The position numbers were made by a program, and so were the translations under genes. The notes under the pieces are model-generated. The model made no database searches and had not been told where the DNA came from. It saw nothing but the letters and a program-made list of their open reading frames with translations. Positions 14,608-23,913 of a stretch of 29,568 nt of DNA are shown piece by piece (the stretch's first letter is position 1; each line of letters opens with the position of its first letter). Source of the stretch: Candidatus Homeothermus arabinoxylanisolvens (GTDB lineage: Bacteria; Bacteroidota; Bacteroidia; Bacteroidales; Muribaculaceae). The DNA lies in the NCBI GenBank assembly GCA_001689405.1, contig LUJO01000014.1, positions 1-29,568 on the forward strand. Reading direction: 5' to 3'.

Positions 14608-16881
14608 ATGGCAAGACGTATAATGACAGCCGCAGCCGCAGTGTGCATAGCCATGAGCGCGACACTCGGCGCCAAAATAAAGCATCCGTCGTTGTTGTTC
14701 ACGCCCGAACGCATTGAGGCAGCCGGCAAAGCGGTAAAGACCGACTCCGCCATGCAGGCGGCATGGACTCACATACAGTCAGTGGCCGACGGACTGCTTG
14801 AAAAAAACGACATAAGGCGCATGGAGTATCCGGCTCTCGCCTATCAGATGACCGGCGACCGCAAGTACAGCGACAAACTGCGGGCCATGCTCGCGGAGAT
14901 AGCCAAGACACCCTCATGGGGCGATGCCGAGATGATGGCACGCAATCCGTCATGGCGCAGTGAACTTCAGATGGCCCACAAATCATTTCAGGCGGCGGTA
15001 GCTTACGACGCGGTATACAACGACATGTCAGCCGACGAACGCAGCACCATAGCCAAGGGCCTCTACCGCCTTGCCGTAGAGCCGCTGCTCGGCGACTGGC
15101 TGCTCGAACCCACCCGCATACACTCGCTCAACTCCATGGGTCACAACTGGTGGACATCGTGCATAGGCATGGGTGGTCTGCTCGCTCTTGCCATATCCAA
15201 CGAGGTGCCTGAAGCCGCCGCGGCTGCAGAGGCTGCCGTAAACTCGCTGCCCGAGTGGTTTGACTTCGCCGGCGACATCATACAGCACAAGCCACGGTCG
15301 TTTGACCGCGAGGGCGGCATGTATGAGAGCATCAACTACGCCAGTTTCGGATGCACTGAAGCCCTCTTGCTGCGTCTGGCATGGCTTAACTCACATCCCG
15401 GAGCCCGGCTTGAAGAGGTACCGCAGATGGATATGCTCATCCCCTTCTTCTGTCATGTCGCCTACCCGCGCACCGGACAGCTCCACAGCATCAACTTCGG
15501 TGACAGCCACAAAAATGTCACCGGTGAAAGCTCAATGATACTGGCCTACGCCATGGGCGCCAAGTCGCCCGATCTGCTCTGGTATATAAACCAAGTCGAA
15601 GAAGGACAACACCGCGAAGGGTTCCCGCGCATATTTCCCATGGGCTTCCTGTACTCACCCGACACGGCCAAGGCACCGGCCACACCGTCGCTGCCGAAGT
15701 CGCATCTGTGGGAAGACTTCGGATGGGCTACCATGCGCGACTCGTGGGACAAGGACGCCACCATGCTCGCCGTCAAGTCGGGCATGACATGGAATCACTC
15801 CCACGCCGACGCCAATTCATTCATATTGTTTCACAAGGGGGTTGACATCATCAAGGATGCCGGCAATTGCAGCTACGGCAAACCGGAATACCGCAATTAC
15901 TTCTTCCAGACCGACGCCCACAACGTAGTCAAGTTCAACGGCAACGGACAGTCGGCCCACCAGCAATACCACGGCACCATGCTTCCGGGCAATGTCAGCA
16001 ACATGCTCGACGGAGGCCGCGTGAAGTATGTGCTCGCCGACGGTACAGGCCCGATGTCGCAGTGGCTCAACCGCAACTTCCGCCACTTCCTGTGGATCGA
16101 CAACGTCATTTTCGTCATCGACGACCTGTCAAGCCACGAGCCGGGCAACTTCGAGTGGCTGTGGCACCCCGGCGGGAAAGCCGTAAAACGAGGCTTCGAC
16201 CTCAACATCACCGAGGGCAACTCGGCCGTAGCGGTGCGTCCGCTCTACCCGCGCCCGCTCGCCTACAGCAACTTCGTACACGACTATCCCGAGGACCTGT
16301 ACTGGGAGGTGCTCGAAGGCCCGACCGAGAACCTTAGCGGCACCGAAGAGTACTACTCTTTCAAACTGCCAAAAACCACCGACAAAGTAAAGGCCGTGAC
16401 CGCCATAATACTCAAAGACAGCGTGAACCAGCGCGAATTGCCCGTGATAGAACGTCGCGAAGGCAAGGACTGGATAGGTCTGCGCATAACCGACAAAGGC
16501 AAAGTGACCGACCTGTACATAAACCAACTCGCCGACGGACGCCTCATGCACCTCAACTCGTGGATCGAGGCCGACGGCTGGATGACCGACGCCTACATGC
16601 TCGCCGTGACCTATGACGAAGGCGCACGCCCCGAAACGTCGACCGACATGTTTATCGGCCACGGAAGCGCGCTGCGACGCGGCAATGACACCTACTTCTC
16701 CTCGCTTGCCAAGCTCAATGTCATCACCGGCAGAGAAGGGAGCGCCCTTGACATACAGGTCACAGGACAGCCGCGCATGAACTTCGACATAAGGACCGAC
16801 GCCGGCCGCATCAGAGTCAACGGCAAAGAGCACAAGGCCAAGCGCCACGGCAGGCTCACAAACATAAAACTCGGCAAATAA
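14608..16881 (+). CDS. Exported heparinase II/III-type polysaccharide lyase
   Basis: A 757-residue protein. After a signal peptide (about 1-22), an alpha/alpha toroid is predicted, with LNSMGHNWW (about 174-182) and FDREGGMYESINYASFG (about 232-248). These are the regions that carry catalytic Asn/His and Tyr in heparinase II-like lyases. The C-terminal anti-parallel beta-sheet domain starts near 365 and includes the hallmark WNHSHADANSF (His397, His399, Asp401), which usually holds a metal and active-site histidine. Members cleave uronic-acid-containing chains by beta-elimination, leaving an unsaturated uronate at the new end. This fits the GH88 and kdu genes downstream. The exact lyase family and substrate are not evident. 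Confidence 0.85.
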   Translation: MARRIMTAAAAVCIAMSATLGAKIKHPSLLFTPERIEAAGKAVKTDSAMQAAWTHIQSVADGLLEKNDIRRMEYPALAYQMTGDRKYSDKLRAMLAEIAKTPSWGDAEMMARNPSWRSELQMAHKSFQAAVAYDAVYNDMSADERSTIAKGLYRLAVEPLLGDWLLEPTRIHSLNSMGHNWWTSCIGMGGLLALAISNEVPEAAAAAEAAVNSLPEWFDFAGDIIQHKPRSFDREGGMYESINYASFGCTEALLLRLAWLNSHPGARLEEVPQMDMLIPFFCHVAYPRTGQLHSINFGDSHKNVTGESSMILAYAMGAKSPDLLWYINQVEEGQHREGFPRIFPMGFLYSPDTAKAPATPSLPKSHLWEDFGWATMRDSWDKDATMLAVKSGMTWNHSHADANSFILFHKGVDIIKDAGNCSYGKPEYRNYFFQTDAHNVVKFNGNGQSAHQQYHGTMLPGNVSNMLDGGRVKYVLADGTGPMSQWLNRNFRHFLWIDNVIFVIDDLSSHEPGNFEWLWHPGGKAVKRGFDLNITEGNSAVAVRPLYPRPLAYSNFVHDYPEDLYWEVLEGPTENLSGTEEYYSFKLPKTTDKVKAVTAIILKDSVNQRELPVIERREGKDWIGLRITDKGKVTDLYINQLADGRLMHLNSWIEADGWMTDAYMLAVTYDEGARPETSTDMFIGHGSALRRGNDTYFSSLAKLNVITGREGSALDIQVTGQPRMNFDIRTDAGRIRVNGKEHKAKRHGRLTNIKLGK

Positions 16882-16900
16882 ACAGCAATACAATAAACCG

Positions 16901-18775
16901 ATGACAGCATATTATATGAAACTGTTGGCATTACTTACCATAATTCTGCCACTAAGCCTTGGCGCGGAAAGATTGAGCATCTGCTCTCCCGACGGACGCA
17001 ATCGCGTCAGCTTCGAGAAACCGGGCAAAGAGCTGACCTACACCACTGACCGCGACTGCAAGCAGCTTATACTTCCCTCGCGTGCGGGGCTGCATGTCGA
17101 CAACCGCGTGTGGGAAATGGCGCTCGGCAAGCGCGACCTCGCACAACCCGACTGCTGGATGGATCTGCTGGAGGTAGACAGCGTAAGTTATCATGCGCCG
17201 GTCGACAGCACGTGGCATCCGCTTTACGGCGAACGCTCCACCGTACATGACCGCTATAACTCGGCCACTCTGCACATGTCGCGCCACGACAAGAGCGACT
17301 ACCGCCTTGATGTCGAAGTACGCGCCTATGACGAGGGCATAGCATTCCGCTACTTCTTCCCCGAGCACCCTGCGGCCATATTCCACAAAGTCACCGATGA
17401 CCTTACCGACTATGCCTTTCCTGACGGTACAACGGCATGGAGCGAGCAATGGGCGCAGGCTACGTTTGACCACACTCCGGTCGACAGCATCCTGCGTCCG
17501 GCCGAACGGGCGCTTACGCTTGAGTTGCCTTCAGGACAGTGGGTGGCCCTGCTCGACGCCGACGTCGACGACTGGTGCCTGACCAAGCTTATGGCCCGCA
17601 GCGACAAAAAATCGACATTGTCATCGGTCATGTATTCTCCGGTAGATATCGTCACATACTACGCCACTCCGTGGAAAATAGTCATGACCGCCGACACTCC
17701 CGGCCAGCTGATAGAGAACAACGACATAGTGCAGAACCTCAACCCGCGGGCCGAAGGCGATTTATCGTGGGTAAAGCCCGGCAAAATCATGCGTTCGGCC
17801 ATAATATCAACCGAAGCCGGACTGAAGACAATAGACTTCTGCGCAGCCCACAATATACCCTACATGCTCTATGACTGGCAGTGGTACATGCCTTGCACGA
17901 GCCACGACGGCGACGCCACCCGGGTAGTCGACAAAGTCGACATGCAGCGGGTAATCGACTACGGCCGCGAAAAAGGTGTGGGTGTATGGCTCTATGTCAA
18001 CCAACATGCCCTGATGAAGCAGATGGACGAGCTCTTCCCCTTACTGCACGAGTGGGGTGTGACAGGCGTGAAGTCGGGCTTCGTACAGTACGCCTCGCAC
18101 CGATGGGCCGTATGGCTCCATGACATGGTGCGCAAGGCCGCCGGCAACCGGCTTATGATGAACATACACGACGAGTTCAGGCCTTCGGGCTTCTCACGCA
18201 CCTACCCCAACCTGCTCACACAGGAGGGCATATGCGGCAACGAAGAGTTTCCCGATGCCACCCACAACGTGACGCTTCCCTTCACGCGCATGCTCAACGG
18301 CGCGGCCGACTACACGATATGTTACTACGACAAGCGGCTGAAAAACACCCATGCCCATCAGCTTGCCGCATCGCTCGTGTTCTACAGCCCGCTTCAGACA
18401 ATATTCTGGTATGACACACCCGACCGCTATAATGGCGAACCGGAGATAAAATGGTTTGAGGACTTGGTCACTGTATTTGACGACACCCGTGTACTCTCGG
18501 GCTATCCCGGACGCGGCATCGTAATGGCACGCCGCAACGGTGACGACTGGTGGGCCGCCGCCATGACCGGCAACAACGGGGGCGCCGAGACGATTGACCT
18601 CTCGTTTCTCACTCCGGGCCGCAAATACACTGCCGACATATACACCGACGACGACTCGGTCGACACCCGCACAAAAATCAGGGTCAGCTCGCGTAAAGTA
18701 TCGTCAACCGACAAGCTGCGCTTCACTTTAAAGCCCCGCGGAGGCGTCGCAATAAAATTTTCACCGGTCAAGTGA
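16901..18775 (+). CDS. Exported glycoside hydrolase family 97
   Basis: A 624-residue GH97 enzyme: N-terminal beta-sandwich, central barrel (YMLYDWQWYM, about 321-330; GVGVWLYVNQ), and C-terminal beta domain. The signal peptide reads best from the second methionine (MKLLALLTIILPLSLGA), so the start may be 16916. Retaining GH97 enzymes carry an Asp nucleophile after GVK; here the stretch is GVKSGFVQY, with Gly393 at that position, as in the inverting (SusB-like) group. NIHDEFRPSG (about 421-430) and QEGICGNEE (Glu442, likely the acid) follow. SusB's base glutamate appears as Asp424 followed by Glu425. It is probably an inverting exo-alpha-glycosidase; the sugar is unknown. The gene ends the cluster begun at 13140. 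Confidence 0.9.
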   Translation: MTAYYMKLLALLTIILPLSLGAERLSICSPDGRNRVSFEKPGKELTYTTDRDCKQLILPSRAGLHVDNRVWEMALGKRDLAQPDCWMDLLEVDSVSYHAPVDSTWHPLYGERSTVHDRYNSATLHMSRHDKSDYRLDVEVRAYDEGIAFRYFFPEHPAAIFHKVTDDLTDYAFPDGTTAWSEQWAQATFDHTPVDSILRPAERALTLELPSGQWVALLDADVDDWCLTKLMARSDKKSTLSSVMYSPVDIVTYYATPWKIVMTADTPGQLIENNDIVQNLNPRAEGDLSWVKPGKIMRSAIISTEAGLKTIDFCAAHNIPYMLYDWQWYMPCTSHDGDATRVVDKVDMQRVIDYGREKGVGVWLYVNQHALMKQMDELFPLLHEWGVTGVKSGFVQYASHRWAVWLHDMVRKAAGNRLMMNIHDEFRPSGFSRTYPNLLTQEGICGNEEFPDATHNVTLPFTRMLNGAADYTICYYDKRLKNTHAHQLAASLVFYSPLQTIFWYDTPDRYNGEPEIKWFEDLVTVFDDTRVLSGYPGRGIVMARRNGDDWWAAAMTGNNGGAETIDLSFLTPGRKYTADIYTDDDSVDTRTKIRVSSRKVSSTDKLRFTLKPRGGVAIKFSPVK

Positions 18776-18870
18776 GTGTGTAAGCGTATTGAATCGTATT
18801 ATGATATGTCTAATTTGACAATAGTATTAGTTTAGTTTGGTTTAAGGTTTATAGATGGTTTTTTAACAAG

Positions 18871-20511
18871 ATGAACAAGTGGACATTCCTCATGATATTA
18901 TTTTGTTCCACGGTATCTGCGACAGATGCCGTGGGGCAAATAGTATCCAATCCCGCCAATCTTACAGGCAAGTACTACACCAACCCCGTGATACACGCCG
19001 ACTACTCCGACCCCGATGTGGCGGCGGCGCCCGACGGCAAGACATTCTACATGACAGCGTCGAGTTTTCAGTGCGCTCCGGGGCTGCCTATACTGAAGTC
19101 GACCGACTTGGTCAACTGGCAGCTCGTCAACCATGCGCTCGACGCCGTGCCGCCCGTCGACTTCTACGGTGCGGCTCCACGCCATGGCAAAGGAGTGTGG
19201 GCTCCGTGCATAAGGCATCATAACGGAGAGTATTATATATATTGGGGTGACCCTGACTTCGGCATATACATGGTCAAGACCACCGACCCCGAAGGAAAAT
19301 GGTCGGCACCCGTCCTTGTAAAAGAGGGCAAGGGCATGATAGACCCTACCCCGCTGTGGGACAACGACGGACACGCCTATCTCGCCAACGCGTGGGCGGC
19401 TTCGCGCACGGGCTTCAACAGCATAATAACCATCAGCGAGATGACACCCGACGGCACTTCGGTAATATCGTCGCCTGTCATCGTATATGACGGCAACGAC
19501 GGTGTCAACCACACCATAGAAGGGCCCAAGCTGTACCGCCGGGGCGAGTACTATTATATTCTGGCACCTGCGGGTGGAGTGGTCGACGGCTGGCAGCTCG
19601 CTCTGCGGTCAAAAAACATCTACGGGCCTTATGAGCCAAAGATCGTAATGGCACAAGGAGGCTCCGACATCAACGGACCGCATCAGGGCGGTTGGGTCAC
19701 GACTGCGGCCGGCGAGGACTGGTTCATCAACTTTCAGGACAAGGGTGCCTACGGACGCGTCATCCACCTCAACCCTGTAAACTGGCGCGACGGCTGGCCC
19801 GTGACAGGCGACGACAAGGACGGCAACGGATGCGGCGACCCCGTAAGCAAATGGCGCAAACCCGCCCTTCAGCCCATGGCCGATGTGGCCGTAGAACCGC
19901 AGACGCTCTTCCAATGGCACTCCAACTATAACGATATGTACGGCTTCCCCTCGCCCGGCGCGTTGATGCGGCTGTACGGCCACAAAGTGTCAAAGGAGTT
20001 TGTCAACTTATGGGAGGTGCCCAATCTGTGGCTCATGAAATTTCCCGCCGAGACATTCTCCGTGACCGCGCGTGTAAGAATATCGGCCAAAGCTACTTCC
20101 GAGGGAGTATCCTCGGGCATGATCGTGATGGGATGGGACTACTGCCGCTTAGGCCTTGAGAAGCGCGGCGACGAGTTCGTGTTGCAGTTAATAGAATGTA
20201 ATGACGCGGAGAAGGGCGGCGCCGAGTCCGTAACCGACATAGCCGCTGTGGCGCCCACACGGGTGTACAACGCCGGACTATATCCAAACTTGGAGTGCGA
20301 CATGTATCTGCGCCTGACGGTCAGGAAAGGCGCCTCATGCAGGTTCAGCTACAGCATCGACGGCAAGAAATACATCGACGCCCCTCACGAATTCAAAGCG
20401 AGAGCCGGCAAGTGGATCGGCGCGAAAACCGGTTTTTACAGCATAACACCGGCCGCGACAAGCGAAAAAGGATGGATCGACATCATTGATTTAGATATTA
20501 ATACATTCTAA
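18871..20511 (+). CDS. Exported glycoside hydrolase family 43 with C-terminal beta-sandwich
   Basis: A 546-residue protein with a signal peptide (about 1-23, ending VGQ). The five-bladed propeller starts at YYTNPVIHADYSDPDVA, where Asp47 is the likely general base. MIDPTPLWD provides Asp158 (pKa modulator) and HTIEGPKLY provides Glu217 (acid), which is the full GH43 catalytic set. From about 370 a concanavalin-like module (FQWHSNYNDMYGF..., VSSGMIVMGWDYCRLGLEKR) follows, as in GH43 enzymes related to beta-xylosidases and arabinofuranosidases. It probably removes arabinose or xylose side chains. The gene starts a new cluster after a 95-base gap and is 13 bases from the GH88 gene. No exact promoter consensus is visible in that gap. 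Confidence 0.92.
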   Translation: MNKWTFLMILFCSTVSATDAVGQIVSNPANLTGKYYTNPVIHADYSDPDVAAAPDGKTFYMTASSFQCAPGLPILKSTDLVNWQLVNHALDAVPPVDFYGAAPRHGKGVWAPCIRHHNGEYYIYWGDPDFGIYMVKTTDPEGKWSAPVLVKEGKGMIDPTPLWDNDGHAYLANAWAASRTGFNSIITISEMTPDGTSVISSPVIVYDGNDGVNHTIEGPKLYRRGEYYYILAPAGGVVDGWQLALRSKNIYGPYEPKIVMAQGGSDINGPHQGGWVTTAAGEDWFINFQDKGAYGRVIHLNPVNWRDGWPVTGDDKDGNGCGDPVSKWRKPALQPMADVAVEPQTLFQWHSNYNDMYGFPSPGALMRLYGHKVSKEFVNLWEVPNLWLMKFPAETFSVTARVRISAKATSEGVSSGMIVMGWDYCRLGLEKRGDEFVLQLIECNDAEKGGAESVTDIAAVAPTRVYNAGLYPNLECDMYLRLTVRKGASCRFSYSIDGKKYIDAPHEFKARAGKWIGAKTGFYSITPAATSEKGWIDIIDLDINTF

Positions 20512-20524
20512 ACGACCATATAAT

Positions 20525-21766
20525 ATGAAATTCATAGGACTTCTATCATTATCACTGTTTATGACATCGTGTGTGTCAATTGAAGCGGAGAGTGTCGACG
20601 CGGAGAAAGACCTCGGATACTGTGCCAAACAGGTGCAGAAATCGCTGCAATATCTGCATCGCGACACCATAGACTACACGATGATGCCGCGAAACATACA
20701 GAACACCGACTCGGTGTGGCTGTGCCACAAAGCTACGGCCGACGAATGGTGTGCGGGCTTCTGGCCGGGAGTATTGTGGTATGACTTCGAAGCCACCCAT
20801 GACGAAATCATACGTGAAGAGGCCGAGCGCTACACCCGCTCGCTGAAGTTTCTGTCAGAGAGGCCGGCATTTGACCATGACCTCGGCTTCCTCATATTCT
20901 GCAGCTACGGCAACGCATACCGCCTCACCGGCGACCCCAAGTTCAAAGACGTGATACTCGCCACCGCCGACACCCTCGCCACCCTCTTTAACCCGAATGT
21001 AGGCACCATCCTGTCATGGCCCCGCAATGTCAATATGCTCGGAGGCCATAATACAATCATGGACAACATGATCAACCTTGAGATGCTCTTCTGGGCCTCT
21101 AAAAACGGAGGCGGCCAAAATCTTTATGACATAGCCGTCAAGCATGCCGACACGACAATGAAGCATCACTTCCGTCCCGACTACACGTGCTACCATGTAG
21201 CCGTATATGACCCCGAGACAGGTGAGTTTCTCAAAGGCATGACCCATCAGGGATATTCCGACACGTCAGTGTGGGCGCGAGGTCAGGCATGGGCCATATA
21301 CGGATACACCATGGTCTATCGCGAGACACACGAACAGCGCTTTCTTGACTTCGCATGCAAAGTCACCGACGCGTATCTGAAACGCCTTCCCGACGACTAT
21401 GTACCCTACTGGGACTTTGACGATCCGTCGATACCGGAGGCCCCGCGCGACGCATCGGCCGCCTGCGTGGTGGCATCAGCGCTCCTTGAGCTTCAGGGCT
21501 ACTGCAGCGCCGACAAAGCCGAGACCTACCGCAACGCCGCCACAAAGATGCTTGCCTCGCTTGCGAGCGACAGTTACCGCTCAGGCGACAAACGCACTTC
21601 GTTTCTCGACCACTCCACAGGACACAAGCCCGCCGGAAGCGAGGTCGACGCCTCGATTATATACGCCGACTACTACTACATAGAGGCGCTCCTGCGCTAC
21701 AAAAAACTGAGCGAAGGCTCCGACATACTTGCCAATCTTGATAACGCCATACCACATGTCAGATAA
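20525..21766 (+). CDS. GH88 unsaturated glucuronyl hydrolase, lipoprotein
   Basis: A 413-residue alpha/alpha-barrel enzyme. The N-terminus MKFIGLLSLSLFMTSC ends in a lipobox, so it should be anchored in a membrane facing the periplasm or surface. FDHDLGF gives Asp119 and GHNTIMDNMINLEM gives Asp180. Their 61-residue spacing equals that of the two essential aspartates (88 and 149) of Bacillus unsaturated glucuronyl hydrolase. HQGYSDTSVWARGQAWAIYG is the conserved substrate-side loop. The enzyme hydrates the 4,5 double bond left by a lyase, releasing 4-deoxy-L-threo-5-hexosulose uronate, the substrate for KduI encoded at 25348. GH105 is a related alternative, but the sequence reads more like GH88. 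Confidence 0.92.
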   Translation: MKFIGLLSLSLFMTSCVSIEAESVDAEKDLGYCAKQVQKSLQYLHRDTIDYTMMPRNIQNTDSVWLCHKATADEWCAGFWPGVLWYDFEATHDEIIREEAERYTRSLKFLSERPAFDHDLGFLIFCSYGNAYRLTGDPKFKDVILATADTLATLFNPNVGTILSWPRNVNMLGGHNTIMDNMINLEMLFWASKNGGGQNLYDIAVKHADTTMKHHFRPDYTCYHVAVYDPETGEFLKGMTHQGYSDTSVWARGQAWAIYGYTMVYRETHEQRFLDFACKVTDAYLKRLPDDYVPYWDFDDPSIPEAPRDASAACVVASALLELQGYCSADKAETYRNAATKMLASLASDSYRSGDKRTSFLDHSTGHKPAGSEVDASIIYADYYYIEALLRYKKLSEGSDILANLDNAIPHVR

Positions 21767-22946
21767 GTTTACAGCCGCACTGGCCGCCATGCTGCTCCTC
21801 ACAGCCTGTGGCCGACACGACGGCATAAAAGTGACCGTCGACAACAATCTTGACTTCGACCGAAACACAGAGATGGCCGAACTTCCCGCCGACTCCGTGC
21901 TCGCTATGCTCGGCAGCGAGTATTGCTACATAACCGACTCCGACGGCAACGAAGTGCCCTCGCAGATTACCTCCGACCGTCTGCTGATATTCCGGCCCTC
22001 GGTCAAGGCACGACAGTCGGCTGTCTACACTCTGCACCAGTCGGATACAATGCATGTATATGAATGTCTTGCTTCAGGACGGCTCTACCCTGAACGTGCC
22101 GATGACCTCGCTTGGGAAAACGACATTGTAGGATTTCGCGCTTACGGACCGGCCACACAGGCCAAAGGAGAAAAAGCCTACGGTTACGACATATTTTTCA
22201 AATATCCGCAAAACGGGCTTGTGCTGGAGAAGCTGTATGCCCCCGAGACCGATGCCGCCACTTGGGAGAAAGTTGACTCGCTTCGCCGCATCGATCCGGC
22301 TATGGCCGACGAGTTTATAAACACTTTTTCCTATCACATAGACCACGGACTGGGCATGGACTGCTACGCCGTAGGGCCCACTCTCGGAGCAGGTGTGGCG
22401 GCGGTGCTTGACAACGACACCATATCGATGCCGTGGTGCTACGACAAAGCCGAAATAACAGACAACGGACCGCTACGCTTCACCGCCCGGCTTACATTCG
22501 CTCCGCGCGCCATAGGCACCGACACGGCAGTTACCGAACATAGAATCATAACCCTCGACGCAGGGTCGCACCTCAACCGGTGTTCTGTAAGCTATGAAGG
22601 CCTGCAACCGGGCAAAAGCATAGTGGCGGGCATGCCGCGACGCGATGACTCCCCGGCGGTACTCGATGCCGACAACGGCATACTGGCATACGCCGACCCC
22701 ACTCAAGGCGACGACAACGGCAAAGCACTATTGGGCATAGTGTTTCCCGACGGCATAAAGTCAGCCCGGGAGACGGACGGCCACATCGTCGGCGAGACGT
22801 CAACCGACTCCGAAGGACAACTGACCTACTACTGGGGCTTCGCATGGTCCAAAACCGGCACAGCCTCACTGACGGAGTGGAACGACCGCCTCAACCGGGT
22901 CCGGAAAGCCCTGTCGTCACCGCTGTCGGTCACTGTCGGAGACTGA
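21756..22946 (+). CDS. DUF4861 lipoprotein
   Basis: I place the start at 21756 (MSDKFTAALAAMLLLTACG, 396 residues) because it begins a good lipobox signal. An in-frame ATG at 21729 would add nine residues ahead of it. The gene overlaps the GH88 stop by 11 bases, which argues for translational coupling. The sequence has a beta-rich, sugar-mutarotase-like feel: VTVDNNLDFDRNTEMAELP, VGFRAYGPATQAKGEKAYGYDIFFKYP, DHGLGMDCYAVGPTLGAG, YYWGFAWSK. It matches my recollection of DUF4861, a family found in polysaccharide loci with unsaturated uronyl hydrolases and of uncertain activity. Tight coupling to GH88 suggests the two act on the same oligosaccharide. Confidence 0.75.
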   Translation: MSDKFTAALAAMLLLTACGRHDGIKVTVDNNLDFDRNTEMAELPADSVLAMLGSEYCYITDSDGNEVPSQITSDRLLIFRPSVKARQSAVYTLHQSDTMHVYECLASGRLYPERADDLAWENDIVGFRAYGPATQAKGEKAYGYDIFFKYPQNGLVLEKLYAPETDAATWEKVDSLRRIDPAMADEFINTFSYHIDHGLGMDCYAVGPTLGAGVAAVLDNDTISMPWCYDKAEITDNGPLRFTARLTFAPRAIGTDTAVTEHRIITLDAGSHLNRCSVSYEGLQPGKSIVAGMPRRDDSPAVLDADNGILAYADPTQGDDNGKALLGIVFPDGIKSARETDGHIVGETSTDSEGQLTYYWGFAWSKTGTASLTEWNDRLNRVRKALSSPLSVTVGD

Positions 22947-22983
22947 AAATAACGATTATGAAGAAAATATGCCCCCATTTTGA

Positions 22984-23025
22984 CCTATTAATAGGACTTG
23001 TGGTGTGGCTTTTTCCGTAATTTTG
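22984..23025 (+). promoter_or_regulatory. Promoter and operator-like palindrome for the kduD operon
   Basis: TAATTTTG (23018-23025) matches the Bacteroidetes -7 consensus TAnnTTTG exactly. CTTG at 22997-23000 is a weak -33 with only 17 bases of spacing. The perfect palindrome CCTATTAATAGG (22984-22995) ends one base before this -33 box, a good position for a regulator responding to a uronate intermediate. The start codon is 33 bases downstream. Confidence 0.6.
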
Positions 23026-23058
23026 TAAAATGAATAAACACTAAAAATATACTGATTT

Positions 23059-23853
23059 ATGGTAAACTTCTCACTTGAGGGCAAAGTGGCGCTTGTAACA
23101 GGCGCAGCCTACGGCATAGGGCTGGCCATAGCCCGTGCATATGCCGAAGCCGGAGCCAAGATAGTATTCAACTGTTCGCGTCAGGAAACTGTGGACCGTG
23201 GCATGAAAGCCTACAAAGAGCTGGGCATAGATGCCAAAGGATATCTTTGCGACGTAACCGACGAAGAGGCCGTAAAGGCCATGGTAGCCGATATCGAGGC
23301 CACGGTGGGTACAATCGACATACTTGTAAACAATGCCGGCATAATCAAGCGCATACCTATGGAGGAGATGGCTGTCGAGGACTTCCGCCGCGTAATAGAC
23401 GTGGACCTCGTGGCACCATACATCTGCGCCAAAGCCGTCATACCCGGCATGATACGCAAGGGGCACGGCAAAATCATCAACATATGCTCGATGATGAGCG
23501 AACTCGGACGCGAGACGGTAAGCGCCTATGCAGCCGCAAAGGGCGGTCTTAAAATGCTTACCCGCAACATCTGCTCGGAGTACGGCGAACACAATATACA
23601 GTGCAACGGCATAGGCCCGGGATACATAGCCACAGAACAGACCGCACCTCTGCGCGAGCGTCAGCCCGACGGCTCTCGTCATCCGTTTGACGCATTCATA
23701 ATATCGAAGACTCCCGCCGCACGCTGGGGCACACCCGAGGACCTGATGGGCCCGGCCGTATTCCTTGCATCGGATGCTTCCGACTTTGTCAACGGACATG
23801 TGCTATACGTCGACGGAGGCATACTCGCCTATATCGGCAAGCAGCCCAAATGA
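23059..23853 (+). CDS. kduD: 2-dehydro-3-deoxy-D-gluconate 5-dehydrogenase (KduD-type SDR)
   Basis: A 264-residue short-chain dehydrogenase without a signal peptide. The nucleotide-binding TGAAYGIG is at about 14-21, NNAG at 91-94, and the catalytic triad is Ser144, Tyr157 and Lys161 (SAYAAAK). Similar sequences are often labelled gluconate 5-dehydrogenase. With kduI, kdgK and eda nearby the natural role is KduD: NAD(P)H-dependent reduction of 3-deoxy-D-glycero-2,5-hexodiulosonate to 2-keto-3-deoxygluconate (KDG) in the cytosol. It opens the catabolic operon and has its own promoter and operator-like palindrome. Confidence 0.87.
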   Translation: MVNFSLEGKVALVTGAAYGIGLAIARAYAEAGAKIVFNCSRQETVDRGMKAYKELGIDAKGYLCDVTDEEAVKAMVADIEATVGTIDILVNNAGIIKRIPMEEMAVEDFRRVIDVDLVAPYICAKAVIPGMIRKGHGKIINICSMMSELGRETVSAYAAAKGGLKMLTRNICSEYGEHNIQCNGIGPGYIATEQTAPLRERQPDGSRHPFDAFIISKTPAARWGTPEDLMGPAVFLASDASDFVNGHVLYVDGGILAYIGKQPK

Positions 23854-23913
23854 CCGTCGGCGTCAACCATTCATAACCAGTCATTAAAGCGATAACCTAA
23901 AAATACGAAAAGC

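Noticed and set aside
16129..16893. 254-codon minus-strand frame opposite the lyase gene
   Set aside because: It is the antisense shadow of the heparinase II/III-type gene; its composition is repetitive in Val, Ala, Gly and Tyr, as expected for a shadow of such codons.
18776..18870. Promoter ahead of the GH43 gene (TTTG at 18814, TTAGTTTG at 18832)
   Set aside because: The -7-like box has a mismatch at an important position and the spacing is only 14 bases, so I did not annotate it.
23071..23799. 242-codon minus-strand frame opposite kduD
   Set aside because: The plus strand encodes a complete SDR with all catalytic motifs; the antisense frame shows no domain.
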